The position numbers were made by a program, and so were the translations under genes. Positions 38,742 to 48,386 of a stretch of DNA of 64,000 bases are shown one piece after another. Numbering within the stretch: position 1 is the stretch's first letter; each line of letters starts with the position of its first letter. Below the pieces are notes generated by a model. It did not search any database. It saw only the letters and a list, made by a program, of their open reading frames with translations, and was not told where the DNA came from. Origin of the DNA: Microbacteriaceae bacterium (GTDB lineage: Bacteria; Actinomycetota; Actinomycetes; Actinomycetales; Microbacteriaceae); contig JAODAR010000009.1 of assembly GCA_025463545.1 (NCBI GenBank), forward strand, positions 1-64,000, in the 5' to 3' direction.

Positions 38742-39128
38742 ATGTTCGGTCGTCGACGTCGTGTCGCACCTGTCGTTCAGGCGCCAGCTCCCGAGCTGAG
38801 CGATGAGCAGATTTTCGAGTTGCTCAGTAGCAAACTGGCCGAGATCGTCGGGGCCCGCGGTTCGTGGACCCTCGTGCCGCGTAGCGTCGAAGACACGGAT
38901 GTGATCTTCCACGACCTGAAGTCCACGCAGATCGCCACGACGCTTGCCACCCTTCTCCGCACCGAGAAGGCGACCCTGCGTGGCGAAAGCACCGGGGAGC
39001 CGACGGCGCTCCCCTGGACTCCGGCCCCCATCACCGTCTGGGCCGAGCCGGAACACACCACCGTCAACGAGCCGGTGCGGATTCCCGCCTACGAAGCGGC
39101 AACCGAGAGCGCCCGCCTCGTCGCCTAG
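38742..39128 (+). CDS. Hypothetical cytoplasmic protein
   Basis: 128 residues. ATG 38742 follows GAGAGGGG at about 6 nt. A basic start (FGRRRRV) and a helix (DEQIFELLSSKLAEIVGA) are followed by a mixed segment with TVWAEPEHTTVNEPVRIPAYE. No domain recognised. It lies alone between the small membrane gene and the convergent G6PDH-like gene. Confidence 0.65.
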   Translation: MFGRRRRVAPVVQAPAPELSDEQIFELLSSKLAEIVGARGSWTLVPRSVEDTDVIFHDLKSTQIATTLATLLRTEKATLRGESTGEPTALPWTPAPITVWAEPEHTTVNEPVRIPAYEAATESARLVA

Positions 39129-39183
39129 CCCGCACCGCGGCATCCGCTTTTTCCGCTTGTCTGCAAGCCTTCCACTGCGACGT

Positions 39184-40560
39184 TCAGCCGATGGCGGGCC
39201 AGTCGGTGGGTCCTGAGCTTCCGGCCGGGTAGGACTCCAGCGGCACGTCGTTGGATCGCCAGGCCGCGAGCACGGGCGCCACGATCCGCCAGCACTGCTC
39301 GGCCGTGTCGCCCCGCACCGACAGCGACGGGTCGCCCTCGAAGATTCCCTCCAGGACCTCGCCGTAAGCCAGCAGCTGCCCCGGCCCGAACGTCGCGCCG
39401 AGGTTGACCCGCTCCAGCTGGTGCGGATCCCCCGGCCCGTTGATATTGAGTTCGAGCGACATCTCATCCGGGGCGAGGAAGAGGCGAAGTACTGTGGGTT
39501 CCACGTGGCCGAGCAGACCGGTCGGAACCTGCGGCACAGGCCTGAACGTGATCACCATCTCGCGGCGGCGCGTCGCGAGGGCCTTCCCTGAGCGGAGCGT
39601 GAACGGCACTCCAGACCAGCGCCAGTTGTCGATCTCGAAAGTGACCTCGGCCAGCGTCTCGGTGTTGTTCGCCGGGTCGACGCCGGGAGCGTCCTCGTAG
39701 GCGACCAGCTTCTTTCCACCGACCGTGCCCGCCGTGTACCGGGCGCGCCGGCTCGAGCGCTTGGGAGAGCCGCCCCGCACACGCGTGGCGCGCAGCACCA
39801 GGCCCTTGGCGTCTCGCAGGTCGGCAGCGTCCAGAGTGGCGGGAGGCTCCATCGCGAGGATTGCCATCACCTGGAGCAAGTGGCTCTGGATCATGTCCAC
39901 GAGCGCACCCGCTTGGTCGTAGTACCCGGCACGGCCCTCCAGCCCCAGCTCTTCGTCGTAGATGATGTCGACGCGCTCGATGTGGTCCCGGTTCCAGATC
40001 GGCTCGAAGACCCGGTTCGCGAACCGCAGGCCGAGCAGGTTGAAGACGGTCGACCGGCCGAGGAAGTGGTCGACCCGGTGGATCTGGCTTTCGGGCACCA
40101 GCTTCGCCAGCTGCCGGTTGAGCTCGGCAGCGCTTGCCTCGTCGACGCCGAACGGCTTCTCGAGCGCGAGCTGGGTGCCCGGCGGGAGCTTGACGGATTC
40201 GAGGGCGACGCAGACCGTCGCGGAGACGGCCGGCGGCAGCGCGAAATAGATGGACGGCGTTCCCTGGCACGCGGCCAGCAGCTTCTCCAGGTCCGCAGGC
40301 TGGGTGACGTCTGCCTGCTGGTAGGTCGTCGACTCGAGCAGTGCATCGACCGCCGGACCCTGGGCATCCGTTGTGGCGAATGACTTTTTCACATAGCTTC
40401 GCCAGGACGCCTGGGTGTGGCTTTCGCGTCCGGTCCCGACCAGGGTGACGGCGAGTTCCGGTCGCTGTGTGAGCAGTTGGCCGAGGGCCGGCAGGAGGAG
40501 GCGGGACGACAGGTCACCGCTTGCTCCGAGGATCAGGAGAGTTGAACCAGGCTGGGTCAT
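39184..40560 (-). CDS. zwf: Glucose-6-phosphate dehydrogenase paralogue
   Basis: 458 residues from ATG 40560 (ATG 40566 also possible). The NADP motif is LLILGASGDLSSRLLLPAL and the substrate motif is HRVDHFLGRSTVFNLL; in classic enzymes this reads RIDHYLGKE, so the active-site lysine position carries Arg. TLRSGKALATRR near the C-terminus is conserved. It probably oxidises glucose-6-phosphate or a related sugar phosphate. It is divergent from the GH15 gene with fewer than 30 bp between start codons. Confidence 0.83.
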   Translation of the reverse strand: MTQPGSTLLILGASGDLSSRLLLPALGQLLTQRPELAVTLVGTGRESHTQASWRSYVKKSFATTDAQGPAVDALLESTTYQQADVTQPADLEKLLAACQGTPSIYFALPPAVSATVCVALESVKLPPGTQLALEKPFGVDEASAAELNRQLAKLVPESQIHRVDHFLGRSTVFNLLGLRFANRVFEPIWNRDHIERVDIIYDEELGLEGRAGYYDQAGALVDMIQSHLLQVMAILAMEPPATLDAADLRDAKGLVLRATRVRGGSPKRSSRRARYTAGTVGGKKLVAYEDAPGVDPANNTETLAEVTFEIDNWRWSGVPFTLRSGKALATRRREMVITFRPVPQVPTGLLGHVEPTVLRLFLAPDEMSLELNINGPGDPHQLERVNLGATFGPGQLLAYGEVLEGIFEGDPSLSVRGDTAEQCWRIVAPVLAAWRSNDVPLESYPAGSSGPTDWPAIG

Positions 40561-40589
40561 ATCCATACCGTAGCTGGCAAGATGTGCAG
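40561..40589. promoter_or_regulatory. Very short divergent start region
   Basis: The starts of the G6PDH-like gene (40560 or 40566, minus) and the GH15 gene (40590, plus) are separated by 23-29 bp. Neither start has a clear ribosome site. Each promoter must therefore overlap the other gene's coding part, or the transcripts are leaderless. Confidence 0.5.
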
Positions 40590-42383
40590 ATGGCACTGAA
40601 CATCGAGGAATATGCCCTGATCAGCGACTGCCATTCGGCCGCGCTCGTCGGCCGGGACGGCAGCATCGACTGGCTGTGCCTTCCGCGTTATGATTCAGCG
40701 TCGCTGTTCGGCGCACTTCTCGGCAATGAGGAACACGGTCGTTGGCAGCTCCGTCCGGGGGACCTTGACGCCACCAGCACGCGGTCGTACCGGGGTGACA
40801 CCTTCATCCTTTCCACCGTGTGGACCACGGACACGGGCTCGGTGGAGGTCATCGACCTCATGCCGCACGGAGACCGTCGCGCCGATGTGGTGCGCCGGGT
40901 GAGGGGGCTCTCCGGGACCGTCGACATGGTGCAGGATTTGCGCATCCGTTTCGGCTACGCCTCAACAGTCCCCTGGGTGCGGCAGATGAAGGCGGAGAAC
41001 GGCCTGATCGCCGTTGCGGGACCGGATGCGATCGTGGTGCGCGGGCCACGCCTGCGTGCGTCGGACCACCGGCACGCGTCGGAGTTCGCGGTCGCCGCCG
41101 GGGAGATCGTCGACGTCCAGATAACCTGGTACCCCTCGCACCGGCCAACGCCAGATCCGATCGACGTTCAGGCGGCGATTGACAAGACCGAGAAATGGTG
41201 GACCGACTGGGCCAGCGCGAGCCCGAGCGAGGGTCCGTTCAGAGCGGAAGTCACCCGGTCGATGCTGGTGCTCCGTGCGCTGACCCACGAAGCCACGGGC
41301 GGCATCGTTGCCGCGGCGACCACGTCACTTCCGGAAAATTTCGGCGGCAACCGCAACTGGGACTACCGCTACGTCTGGTTGCGGGATGCGGCACTGACGC
41401 TGGAAGTGCTGCTGTCACACGGCTACGAGAACGAGGCCGAGGGTTGGATGTTGTGGCTCCTGCGCGCCATCGCCGGCGACCCCAACGACGTGCAGATCAT
41501 GTACGGCCTGGCCGGGGAACGATACCTGCCCGAACGTGAGCTCACCAGCCTGCCCGGGTACCGGGAGTCGACGCCGGTGCGGGTCGGCAACGCCGCCGTC
41601 AGCCAGTTCCAGTCGGACGTGATCGGCGAGGTGATGGTGGCCCTCCACGCTGCCCGGGTCGCGGGGATCGAGGAAAGCGAATTCTCGTGGCCCCTCCAAC
41701 GCGCGCTGATGGCGTTCCTGGAACTCAATTGGCGCCGCCCAGACCAGGGACTGTGGGAGATGCGCGGGCCCGCCCGGGAGTTCACCCACTCGCGGGTCAT
41801 GGTCTGGGCTGCGTTCGACCGCGCGGTGCGCGGCATCACCGAGTTCGGCCTGGAAGGACCGCTCAAGCGCTGGACCACCATCCGCGACCAGGTGCGACGC
41901 GACATCGAGGAACGCGGCTTCAGCCGGACGCGGAACAGCTACACCCAGTTCTTCGGCAGCGAACACGTGGATGCGTCGTTGCTGGTGCTGCCCCAGGTCG
42001 GGTTCTGCACGGCGACAGATCCACGGATGATGGGCACGGTTGCCGCGATTGAGACCGATCTGCTCCGCGACGGACTGGTGATGCGGTACCTCACCCACAG
42101 TTCCGTGGACGGATTGCCGCCCGGGGAGCATCCGTTCCTGGCCTGCTCGTTCTGGCTGGTCGAGCAGTACGCCACCTGCGGACGTATGGACGACGCCGAG
42201 GCGCTGATGTACCGGCTGCTGGGCCTCGCCAACGACGTCGGCCTGTTGTCGGAGGAGTACGACGTGGAGAACGGCCACCAGGCCGGTAACACACCGCAGG
42301 CCTTCTCTCACCTGGCGCTGGTGCGGGCCGCCGATGCGATCATGGCCGGGACCGCCTCGCCGACCAGGCAGGTCGCGCAGTAG
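40590..42383 (+). CDS. Glycoside hydrolase family 15 protein (glucoamylase/trehalase type)
   Basis: 597 residues. N-terminal beta-sandwich region (ALISDCHSAALVGRDGSIDWLCLPRYDSAS) and the catalytic (alpha/alpha)6 barrel with NRNWDYRYVWLRDAALTLE and, near the C-terminus, GNTPQAFSHLALVRAAD. All are hallmarks of bacterial GH15. Actinobacterial members include trehalases, which would fit the otsA-otsB fusion 8 kb away, but glucoamylase activity is also possible. No signal peptide, so it acts in the cytoplasm. Confidence 0.87.
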   Translation: MALNIEEYALISDCHSAALVGRDGSIDWLCLPRYDSASLFGALLGNEEHGRWQLRPGDLDATSTRSYRGDTFILSTVWTTDTGSVEVIDLMPHGDRRADVVRRVRGLSGTVDMVQDLRIRFGYASTVPWVRQMKAENGLIAVAGPDAIVVRGPRLRASDHRHASEFAVAAGEIVDVQITWYPSHRPTPDPIDVQAAIDKTEKWWTDWASASPSEGPFRAEVTRSMLVLRALTHEATGGIVAAATTSLPENFGGNRNWDYRYVWLRDAALTLEVLLSHGYENEAEGWMLWLLRAIAGDPNDVQIMYGLAGERYLPERELTSLPGYRESTPVRVGNAAVSQFQSDVIGEVMVALHAARVAGIEESEFSWPLQRALMAFLELNWRRPDQGLWEMRGPAREFTHSRVMVWAAFDRAVRGITEFGLEGPLKRWTTIRDQVRRDIEERGFSRTRNSYTQFFGSEHVDASLLVLPQVGFCTATDPRMMGTVAAIETDLLRDGLVMRYLTHSSVDGLPPGEHPFLACSFWLVEQYATCGRMDDAEALMYRLLGLANDVGLLSEEYDVENGHQAGNTPQAFSHLALVRAADAIMAGTASPTRQVAQ

Positions 42384-42408
42384 CCCGGCCACGGTCGACC
42401 GCCCGAGT

Positions 42409-42678
42409 TCAGGTGGTGGTGCGACGATTGCGGGTGACGGCGCCGTAAATCAGGAGCACGACGATCGAGCCCACAATCGCGATCACCCAAGAGCGGATGT
42501 CGAAGAACCCACCCAGGTCGATGTGGAACAGCAGACCGGACAGCCAGCCGCCAAGGAGTGCGCCCACGACGCCGAGCAGCAATGTGATGAACCACCCACC
42601 GCCCTGCTTGCCGGGCAGGATCGCCTTCGCGATGGCACCGGCGATCAGGCCGAGGATAAGGAAAGCTATGAAACTCAC
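42409..42678 (-). CDS. GlsB/YeaQ/YmgE family (transglycosylase-associated) membrane protein
   Basis: 89 residues from GTG 42678, which has GAAGGGA 7 nt upstream. Three transmembrane helices with ILGLIAGAIAKAILPGKQGGG, LLLGVVGALLGGWL and IVGSIVVLLIYGAV, the family pattern. A small stress-linked membrane protein of unknown mechanism. It is convergent with the GH15 gene. Confidence 0.87.
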   Translation of the reverse strand: MSFIAFLILGLIAGAIAKAILPGKQGGGWFITLLLGVVGALLGGWLSGLLFHIDLGGFFDIRSWVIAIVGSIVVLLIYGAVTRNRRTTT

Positions 42679-42826
42679 GGTCAATTCCCTTCGTTGGGCA
42701 CCTGCTGGAACGCCGGTGCGACTGCCGCAAACCGTCAACGGTCCGCTTAGCCCGTCATGTTATAGAGTTTCGCCACATTCTTTGTAGCTATTCCTCGGCG
42801 TGGTGGCGGTGTCGAATCCTAGATTG

Positions 42827-43450
42827 ATGAGCATGACCGCTCGTAGATTCAGCTCCCGCGACCTCGCCCAGATCGCGATCTTCGCCGCCCTTATCGCCGC
42901 CCTCGGGCTCCCCGGCGCCCTCAGCCTGGGCGCCGTCGCCGTGCCGATCACCTTCCAAACGCTCGGAGTCATGCTCGCCGGCGCCATCCTCGGCCCGCGT
43001 AAGGGCTTCTTCGCCGTGCTCCTTTTCCTCGCACTAGCCGCAGCCGGTCTTCCCCTGCTGTCGGGCGGGCGCGGCGGCCTGGTGTGGTTCACGAGTTCGC
43101 CGGCTGCCGGTTACCCCTACGGCTGGCTATTGGGCGCGGCAGTCATCGGGTACCTCACCGCCCGGCTCCTGCCGAAGTACAGGTTGCTGCCCGCCCTTGG
43201 CGCCACAGCCCTCGGCGGTATCATCGCCGTCTACCTGATCGGGATTCCGGTCACCGCGATCAACCTGGGCATACCGCTCTGGGTCGCCGGAGCGGACAGT
43301 CTCAAGTTCCTGCCGTTCGACGTCGTCAAGGTCATCGTGACGGTGCTCGTGGCGAAGGGCGTGCACAAGGCATACCCGGGCCTCATCCCGCTGCCGGCCC
43401 GCCGCACCTCCCCCGTACGTGAGCCCGCGGTCGCCGCGCCGGTCGAGTGA
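42827..43450 (+). CDS. bioY: Biotin transporter substrate-binding (S) component BioY
   Basis: 207 residues from ATG 42827 (or 42833) with about six hydrophobic helices. QIAIFAALIAALGLPGAL, PITFQTLGVMLAGAILGPRKG and LFLALAAAGLPLLSGGRGG are the BioY signatures. It binds biotin in the ECF-type transporter formed with the next two genes. The C-terminus has a short polar extension. Confidence 0.93.
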   Translation: MSMTARRFSSRDLAQIAIFAALIAALGLPGALSLGAVAVPITFQTLGVMLAGAILGPRKGFFAVLLFLALAAAGLPLLSGGRGGLVWFTSSPAAGYPYGWLLGAAVIGYLTARLLPKYRLLPALGATALGGIIAVYLIGIPVTAINLGIPLWVAGADSLKFLPFDVVKVIVTVLVAKGVHKAYPGLIPLPARRTSPVREPAVAAPVE

Positions 43451-43487
43451 GCAACACGCTGACGCATCTGGAGCCCGGGGTACGACA

Positions 43488-44168
43488 ATGAGCACGATCG
43501 ACTTCGATGACGTGTCACACTCGTTCGGCGACCGGACCGTGCTGCGCGGCATCCGTTTGCAACTGACCGAGCATCGGATCGGGATCGTGGGCGCCAACGG
43601 CTCAGGCAAGTCGACACTCGCCCGGATGATCAACGGCCTGGTGGCCCCGACAAGCGGAACTGTGACGGTCGACGGTGTGGACGTCGCCCGTCATGCGCGT
43701 GACGTGCGCCGCAAGGTGGGCTTCATCTTCACGAATCCCGACAATCAGATCGTGATGCCGACCGTGCAGGAGGACGTGGCGTTCACGCTCCGCCGGCGGG
43801 GCCTCGGCACCGAGGAGATCGCCCGGCGCACCGCCGCCGCGCTCGACCGATTCGACCTGGCTGACCACGCCGATCATCCGGCTCACCGGCTCTCCGGCGG
43901 GCAGAAGCAACTGCTCGCCCTGGCCGCGGTGCTCGTGGCCGAACCCGAGATCGTGGTGGCTGACGAACCTACGACGTTGCTCGATGCCCGCAACTCACGC
44001 CGCTTCGCCGATCTGCTGCGTGACATGACGCAGCAGGTGATCGTGGTCACGCATCAGCTGGACCTCCTCGACGACTTCGACCGGGTGATCGTGATCGATG
44101 AGGGCGAAGTCGTGGCAGACGGCACAGCGGATGCCGCGCTCGGCAGCTACCGGGCGCTGCTTTCATGA
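43488..44168 (+). CDS. bioM: ECF transporter ATPase component BioM
   Basis: 226 residues from ATG 43488. Walker A GANGSGKST, Q-loop region NPDNQIVMPTVQEDVAF, signature LSGGQKQLLALA, Walker B EIVVADEPT and switch VIVVTHQLD are all complete. It powers biotin uptake with BioY and BioN. The 37-bp gap from bioY and the 4-bp overlap with bioN mark the bioYMN operon. Confidence 0.93.
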   Translation: MSTIDFDDVSHSFGDRTVLRGIRLQLTEHRIGIVGANGSGKSTLARMINGLVAPTSGTVTVDGVDVARHARDVRRKVGFIFTNPDNQIVMPTVQEDVAFTLRRRGLGTEEIARRTAAALDRFDLADHADHPAHRLSGGQKQLLALAAVLVAEPEIVVADEPTTLLDARNSRRFADLLRDMTQQVIVVTHQLDLLDDFDRVIVIDEGEVVADGTADAALGSYRALLS

Positions 44169-44758
44169 TCGGCCTCTACCTTCCGGGACGGTCCCCGGCG
44201 CATCGGGCGCCGGCGGTGTTCAAGCTGCTGGTGCTGGCGGTCGCCATGGTGCTCGTGGGCCTGGTGCAGGAGCCCTGGCTCCTTGGCGCGGCCGCGCTGG
44301 CCACGATCGGGCTCTATGCGTTGGCGCGGGTGCCGTTCGGAGCGGCGTGGCGACAGGTCAGCCCGGTGCTCTGGCTGCTGGTGGTCGCCGTTCCTCTGCA
44401 GGCCGTCTTCGCCGGATGGACCGTCGCGGCGCTGATGGCGGGGCGGCTGCTGGTGGCCGTGGCCCTGGCTGCACTGTTCACCCTGACCACCACGGTCACC
44501 GCGGTCCTCGGGGCCTTCGCTACCCTGCTCCGGCCGTTCCGCCGCTGGGTGGACGCTGACCGGGTCGGGCTGCTGGTGGCGCTGATGATCCGCTGCATCC
44601 CGCTGGTGGCGGAAATCGTGGCCGAGGTGGTCGAGGCCCGGCGTGCCCGAGGCGTCCAGGGCTCCCTGCGCGCGCTGGCCGTGCCGGTGGTGGTGCGGTC
44701 GCTGTATGCGGCGGATGCCATTGGTGAGGCCCTCGCGGCCCGCGGCACGGACGACTGA
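44165..44758 (+). CDS. bioN: ECF transporter transmembrane (T) component BioN
   Basis: 197 residues. The C-terminal coupling helices carry the two short motifs VVEARRARGVQGS and AIGEALAARGTDD (Ala-Arg-Gly), diagnostic of T components. It overlaps bioM by ATGA. Confidence 0.92.
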   Translation: MIGLYLPGRSPAHRAPAVFKLLVLAVAMVLVGLVQEPWLLGAAALATIGLYALARVPFGAAWRQVSPVLWLLVVAVPLQAVFAGWTVAALMAGRLLVAVALAALFTLTTTVTAVLGAFATLLRPFRRWVDADRVGLLVALMIRCIPLVAEIVAEVVEARRARGVQGSLRALAVPVVVRSLYAADAIGEALAARGTDD

Positions 44759-44870
44759 GCATCCGTCCGCGTCATCGCGGAAGACACGGCGGCGGACGCC
44801 CAGCGGGACCGTACGAATGTCAGTGGCCGTCGGTAGCGTGAACCCAGGATGATTCGAAAGGGACACGACC

Positions 44871-45257
44871 ATGAATTCACAGACGATGGACTGGAAGATT
44901 GAACTTGTCGCCATACCGGTGACCGACGTCGACCGGGCGAAGTCGTTCTATGTCGACCAGGTTGGATTCACTGCCGACCACGATCACCAGGTGAACGAGA
45001 ACCTTCGCTTCGTGCAGCTCACCCCGCCCGGCTCCGCGTGCTCCATCGTGCTGGGCACCGGCATCACCCAGATGCCTCCTGGCTCGCAGAAGGGGGTGCA
45101 GATCGTTGTGGCCGATGCCGACGCGGCCCGGGCCCACCTGGTGGCGAACGGTGTCGACGCCAGCGATGTCGATGACCAGCCGTGGGGCCGGTTCGTCTAC
45201 TTCGCTGACCCCGACGGCAACACCTGGTCACTGCAACAGATCCAACGGCCCTCATAG
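44871..45257 (+). CDS. VOC (glyoxalase/bleomycin resistance) family protein
   Basis: 128 residues. Paired beta-alpha-beta-beta-beta units with VAIPVTDVDRAKSFYVDQVG-type start and FVYFADPDGNTWSLQQ end. Members include dioxygenases, glyoxalases and resistance proteins; the metal residues are not clear enough to choose. It is a monocistronic gene before the LLM oxidoreductase. Confidence 0.84.
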   Translation: MNSQTMDWKIELVAIPVTDVDRAKSFYVDQVGFTADHDHQVNENLRFVQLTPPGSACSIVLGTGITQMPPGSQKGVQIVVADADAARAHLVANGVDASDVDDQPWGRFVYFADPDGNTWSLQQIQRPS

Positions 45258-45326
45258 GCTCGCGCCCTTCACGCTGAGCGCGATGCGAGCCTTGACGCGC
45301 GCGCCAACCGGTGACACGTTGGCAGC

Positions 45327-46340
45327 ATGACCCGGTTCGGTTACACCCTTATGACGGAACAGAGCGGCCCCAAGGACCTCGTGCGATATGCGGTCGCGGC
45401 CGAAAAGGCCGGCTTCGACTTCGAGGTGTCGAGCGACCACTACTCACCGTGGCTCGCGGCTCAGGGCCACTCCCCCTACGCCTGGTCGGTGCTGGGTGCC
45501 GTCGCGCAGGCGACGGAGCGGGTGGAACTTGCCACCTACGTGACCTGCCCGACTATGCGCTACCACCCGGCTGTCGTTGCTCAAAAGGCGGCGACCATGC
45601 AGCTTCTCTCCGACGGCCGGTTCATCCTCGGCCTCGGCGCCGGGGAGAATCTCAACGAACACGTCATCGGTGAGGGCTGGCCGGCGGTCGGTGTACGGCA
45701 GGACATGCTCGAGGAGGCTGTGCACATCATCCGCTCGCTCTTCGACGGCCACCCGGTGACCTGGGCAGGCGACTACTTCCGCGTCGATTCGGCCAAGCTC
45801 TGGGAGGTGCCCGCCAATGGCGTGCCAATCGGCATCGCCGTCTCCGGCCCGAAGTCGATCGAGCGGTTCGCCTCCCTGTCTGACCACTTCATCTCCACGG
45901 TTCCCGACAAAAGCTTGCTCGAGGGATGGCGCGCCGCCCGAGCAGGCGGAGCCGCGGGCAGCGTGCCGGGCGGAGCCGCGACGGACAGCCCTGAGCCCCG
46001 CTTCATCGGCCAGATCCCGATCTGCTGGGGCACCGACACCGAGGCGGCGATCGCCAAGGCGCACGAGCAATTCCGGTGGTTCGGCGGCGGCTGGTCCGTC
46101 AACGCCGACCTCCCCACGCCGGATGGCTTCGACGGCGCCTCGCAGTTTGTGCGGCCGGAGGACGTGGCCGGCTCCATCGCCTGCGGCCCCGACCTCGACG
46201 CACTGGCGGAGAGCGCCCGGGCGTTCATCGACGCCGGTTACACCGACGTGGCCCTGGTGCAGGTCGGCGACGAGGGACAGGACGAGTTCCTCGCCGAAGC
46301 GGCCGGGCCGCTGCTGGAGAAACTGCGCGCCCTGGCGTAG
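45327..46340 (+). CDS. LLM-class F420-dependent oxidoreductase
   Basis: 337 residues. [52 protein letters not shown] and [17 protein letters not shown] are typical of the F420-dependent glucose-6-phosphate-dehydrogenase-like LLM group. A Gly/Ala-rich insert (about residues 210-228, [15 protein letters not shown]) interrupts the barrel and looks like a linker. The substrate is unknown. It is followed 13 bp later by the desaturase-like gene. Confidence 0.84.
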   Translation: MTRFGYTLMTEQSGPKDLVRYAVAAEKAGFDFEVSSDHYSPWLAAQGHSPYAWSVLGAVAQATERVELATYVTCPTMRYHPAVVAQKAATMQLLSDGRFILGLGAGENLNEHVIGEGWPAVGVRQDMLEEAVHIIRSLFDGHPVTWAGDYFRVDSAKLWEVPANGVPIGIAVSGPKSIERFASLSDHFISTVPDKSLLEGWRAARAGGAAGSVPGGAATDSPEPRFIGQIPICWGTDTEAAIAKAHEQFRWFGGGWSVNADLPTPDGFDGASQFVRPEDVAGSIACGPDLDALAESARAFIDAGYTDVALVQVGDEGQDEFLAEAAGPLLEKLRALA

Positions 46341-46353
46341 CGGTCGGCATCTT

Positions 46354-47862
46354 GTGGGCACCACTGAAACCGACGCCATCGTCGTGGGGTCCGGGCCGAA
46401 CGGCCTCGCCGCCGCCGTGACGCTCGCCCGAGCCGGGCTGTCCGTCCGGGTATACGAACGGGAAGCCCAGATCGGCGGCGGCGCGAGCACGCAGGAGCTC
46501 ACCCTGCCCGGCTTCCTCCATGACGTCTGCTCTGCGGTGCACCCGATGGCACTCGCGTCGGAGTTCTTCCGGCGCTTCAAGCTCGACGAGCGAATCGACC
46601 TGGTGGTCCCGGAGATCTCCTACGGGCATCCGCTACCGGGAGGCGCGGCCGGCGTCGCCTGGCGCGACCTGGAACGTACAGTGGCCGGCCTCGGCCGGGA
46701 CGGTGGCGCCTGGCGGCGGTTGTTCGCGCCGCTGGTGTCACAAGCGGATGCGGTGGCCGACATCACCGGTGACCAGCTGCTGCGCGTGCCGCGGCATCCG
46801 TTCACCCTCACCGAGCTCGGGTTGCGTGTGCTCGAGCAGGGCAGCGGGCTCTGGAACCTGCGCTTCAGCCACGAGGTGGCGCCGGCGCTCCTGACCGGCG
46901 TGTTCGCGCACTCCATTGGCACGCTGCCGAGCCTGGCTACCGCCGGTGCCGGCCTCACGCTGGCGGCCCACGCCCACGCGTCGGGGTGGCCCATCCCAGT
47001 GGGCGGCAGCGGCGCCATCGTGCGCGCCCTCGCGGACGACCTCGTGGCGCACGGCGGGGAGATTGTCACGAGCCACGAGGTCACCGCGCTGTCCGATCTG
47101 CCGCCGGCACGCGTGGTGCTGCTGGACGTGACCCCGCGAGCGCTGCTGCGGCTGGCCGGCGACGGCGTGCCGGCTCGCTACGCCACCGCGCTTCGCCGCT
47201 TCCGTTACGGGAATGCGGTGGCCAAGGTCGACTTCGCTCTCGACGGGCCGGTCCCATGGTCCAATGCGGAGTTGCGCCGGGCCGGAACCCTCCATGTGGG
47301 CGGCACCCGCGCCGACGTGGCCCGCGCGGAGAACACCGTGTCGCGCGGTCGCCACGCCGAGCATCCGTATGTGGTGGTTTCGCAGCCGAGCGGGTTCGAT
47401 CCGTCCCGCGCGCCGGCGGGCAAGCACGTGCTGTGGGCGTACACCCACGTGCCGCGGAATTCGACGGTCGACCAGCGGGAGCAGATCACCCGCCAGATCG
47501 AGCGTTTCGCCCCCGGGTTCCGGGACCGCATACTCGCCACCGAGAGTCGCACCGCGCGTGACCTGGAGAACCACAATCCCAACTACGTCGGGGGTGACAT
47601 CGCCTCCGGGGAGATCAGCATGGCGCAGCTGATCCGGCGCCCGGTGCTCTCGACCGACCCGTGGCGCACCCCCATGCCTGGGGTGTACTTGTGCTCGGCG
47701 TCCACTCCGCCCGGCCCCGGCGTGACCGGGCTGTGCGGGTGGCGGGCTGCGCTGTCGGCGCTCCGCGCTGAGTTCGGCATCGAGGTCGCACCCGACCTTG
47801 CACCAGATCTCCCGTCTGGCGCCTCAGGGGGATTGCCCGGCACCACCGGATCGAAGGGATGA
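46354..47862 (+). CDS. Phytoene desaturase-like NAD(P)/FAD-dependent oxidoreductase
   Basis: 502 residues from GTG 46354. FAD motif [21 protein letters not shown] and the following [14 protein letters not shown] mark the CrtI/FixC-like amine-oxidase group. The C-terminal [20 protein letters not shown] closes the FAD site. It may act on isoprenoid or other lipophilic substrates; no crt genes are adjacent. It is translated with the SRPBCC gene that starts 4 bp downstream. Confidence 0.83.
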   Translation: MGTTETDAIVVGSGPNGLAAAVTLARAGLSVRVYEREAQIGGGASTQELTLPGFLHDVCSAVHPMALASEFFRRFKLDERIDLVVPEISYGHPLPGGAAGVAWRDLERTVAGLGRDGGAWRRLFAPLVSQADAVADITGDQLLRVPRHPFTLTELGLRVLEQGSGLWNLRFSHEVAPALLTGVFAHSIGTLPSLATAGAGLTLAAHAHASGWPIPVGGSGAIVRALADDLVAHGGEIVTSHEVTALSDLPPARVVLLDVTPRALLRLAGDGVPARYATALRRFRYGNAVAKVDFALDGPVPWSNAELRRAGTLHVGGTRADVARAENTVSRGRHAEHPYVVVSQPSGFDPSRAPAGKHVLWAYTHVPRNSTVDQREQITRQIERFAPGFRDRILATESRTARDLENHNPNYVGGDIASGEISMAQLIRRPVLSTDPWRTPMPGVYLCSASTPPGPGVTGLCGWRAALSALRAEFGIEVAPDLAPDLPSGASGGLPGTTGSKG

Positions 47863-47866
47863 ACGC

Positions 47867-48313
47867 ATGGCCGTGAACTATCGCCGCATGAGTTGCGCGC
47901 CGGAGCAGGTGTTCGCCGTGCTCGCCGACGGCTGGCTGTACCCGAGCTGGGTGGTCGGCGCCTCGCGCATGCGCGCGGTCGACGACGAGTGGCCCAGCGT
48001 CCGCAGCGCCATCCACCACTCGGTCGGAGTCTGGCCCGCGCTCTTGAACGACACCACCGTGATGCTGGAGTGGGACCCGCCCCGGCATGCGTTGCTGAAG
48101 GCGCGCGGCTGGCCGGCCGGTGAGGCGCACGTTGCAATCGACGTGCAACCGCGCGGCGACGGATGCCTGGTGCGGATCACGGAGGACATGGTCGCCGGCC
48201 CTGCCCGGCTGGTTCCCCGGTTCCTCAGCGACGCCGCCATCCACACCCGCAACAGGGAGACGCTGCAACGGCTGGCCTACCTGGCCGAGGGCGGTGCCGG
48301 CGGCGCCAGATAG
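47867..48313 (+). CDS. SRPBCC-superfamily protein
   Basis: 148 residues. A beta-alpha-beta fold of the START/Bet v1 type: SCAPEQVFAVLADGWLYPSW start, central strands with VMLEWDPPRHALLKARGWP, and a long C-terminal helix (NRETLQRLAYLAEG). Such proteins bind hydrophobic ligands. Coupling to the desaturase-like gene suggests a shared lipophilic substrate. Confidence 0.8.
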   Translation: MAVNYRRMSCAPEQVFAVLADGWLYPSWVVGASRMRAVDDEWPSVRSAIHHSVGVWPALLNDTTVMLEWDPPRHALLKARGWPAGEAHVAIDVQPRGDGCLVRITEDMVAGPARLVPRFLSDAAIHTRNRETLQRLAYLAEGGAGGAR

Positions 48314-48386
48314 GCCTTGGGTTTCGCCGTTGGCGCGTAGCCTGTAAGCCGAGCCGTTCGCAGAACGGCCGTACGAAAGGTTTCCC

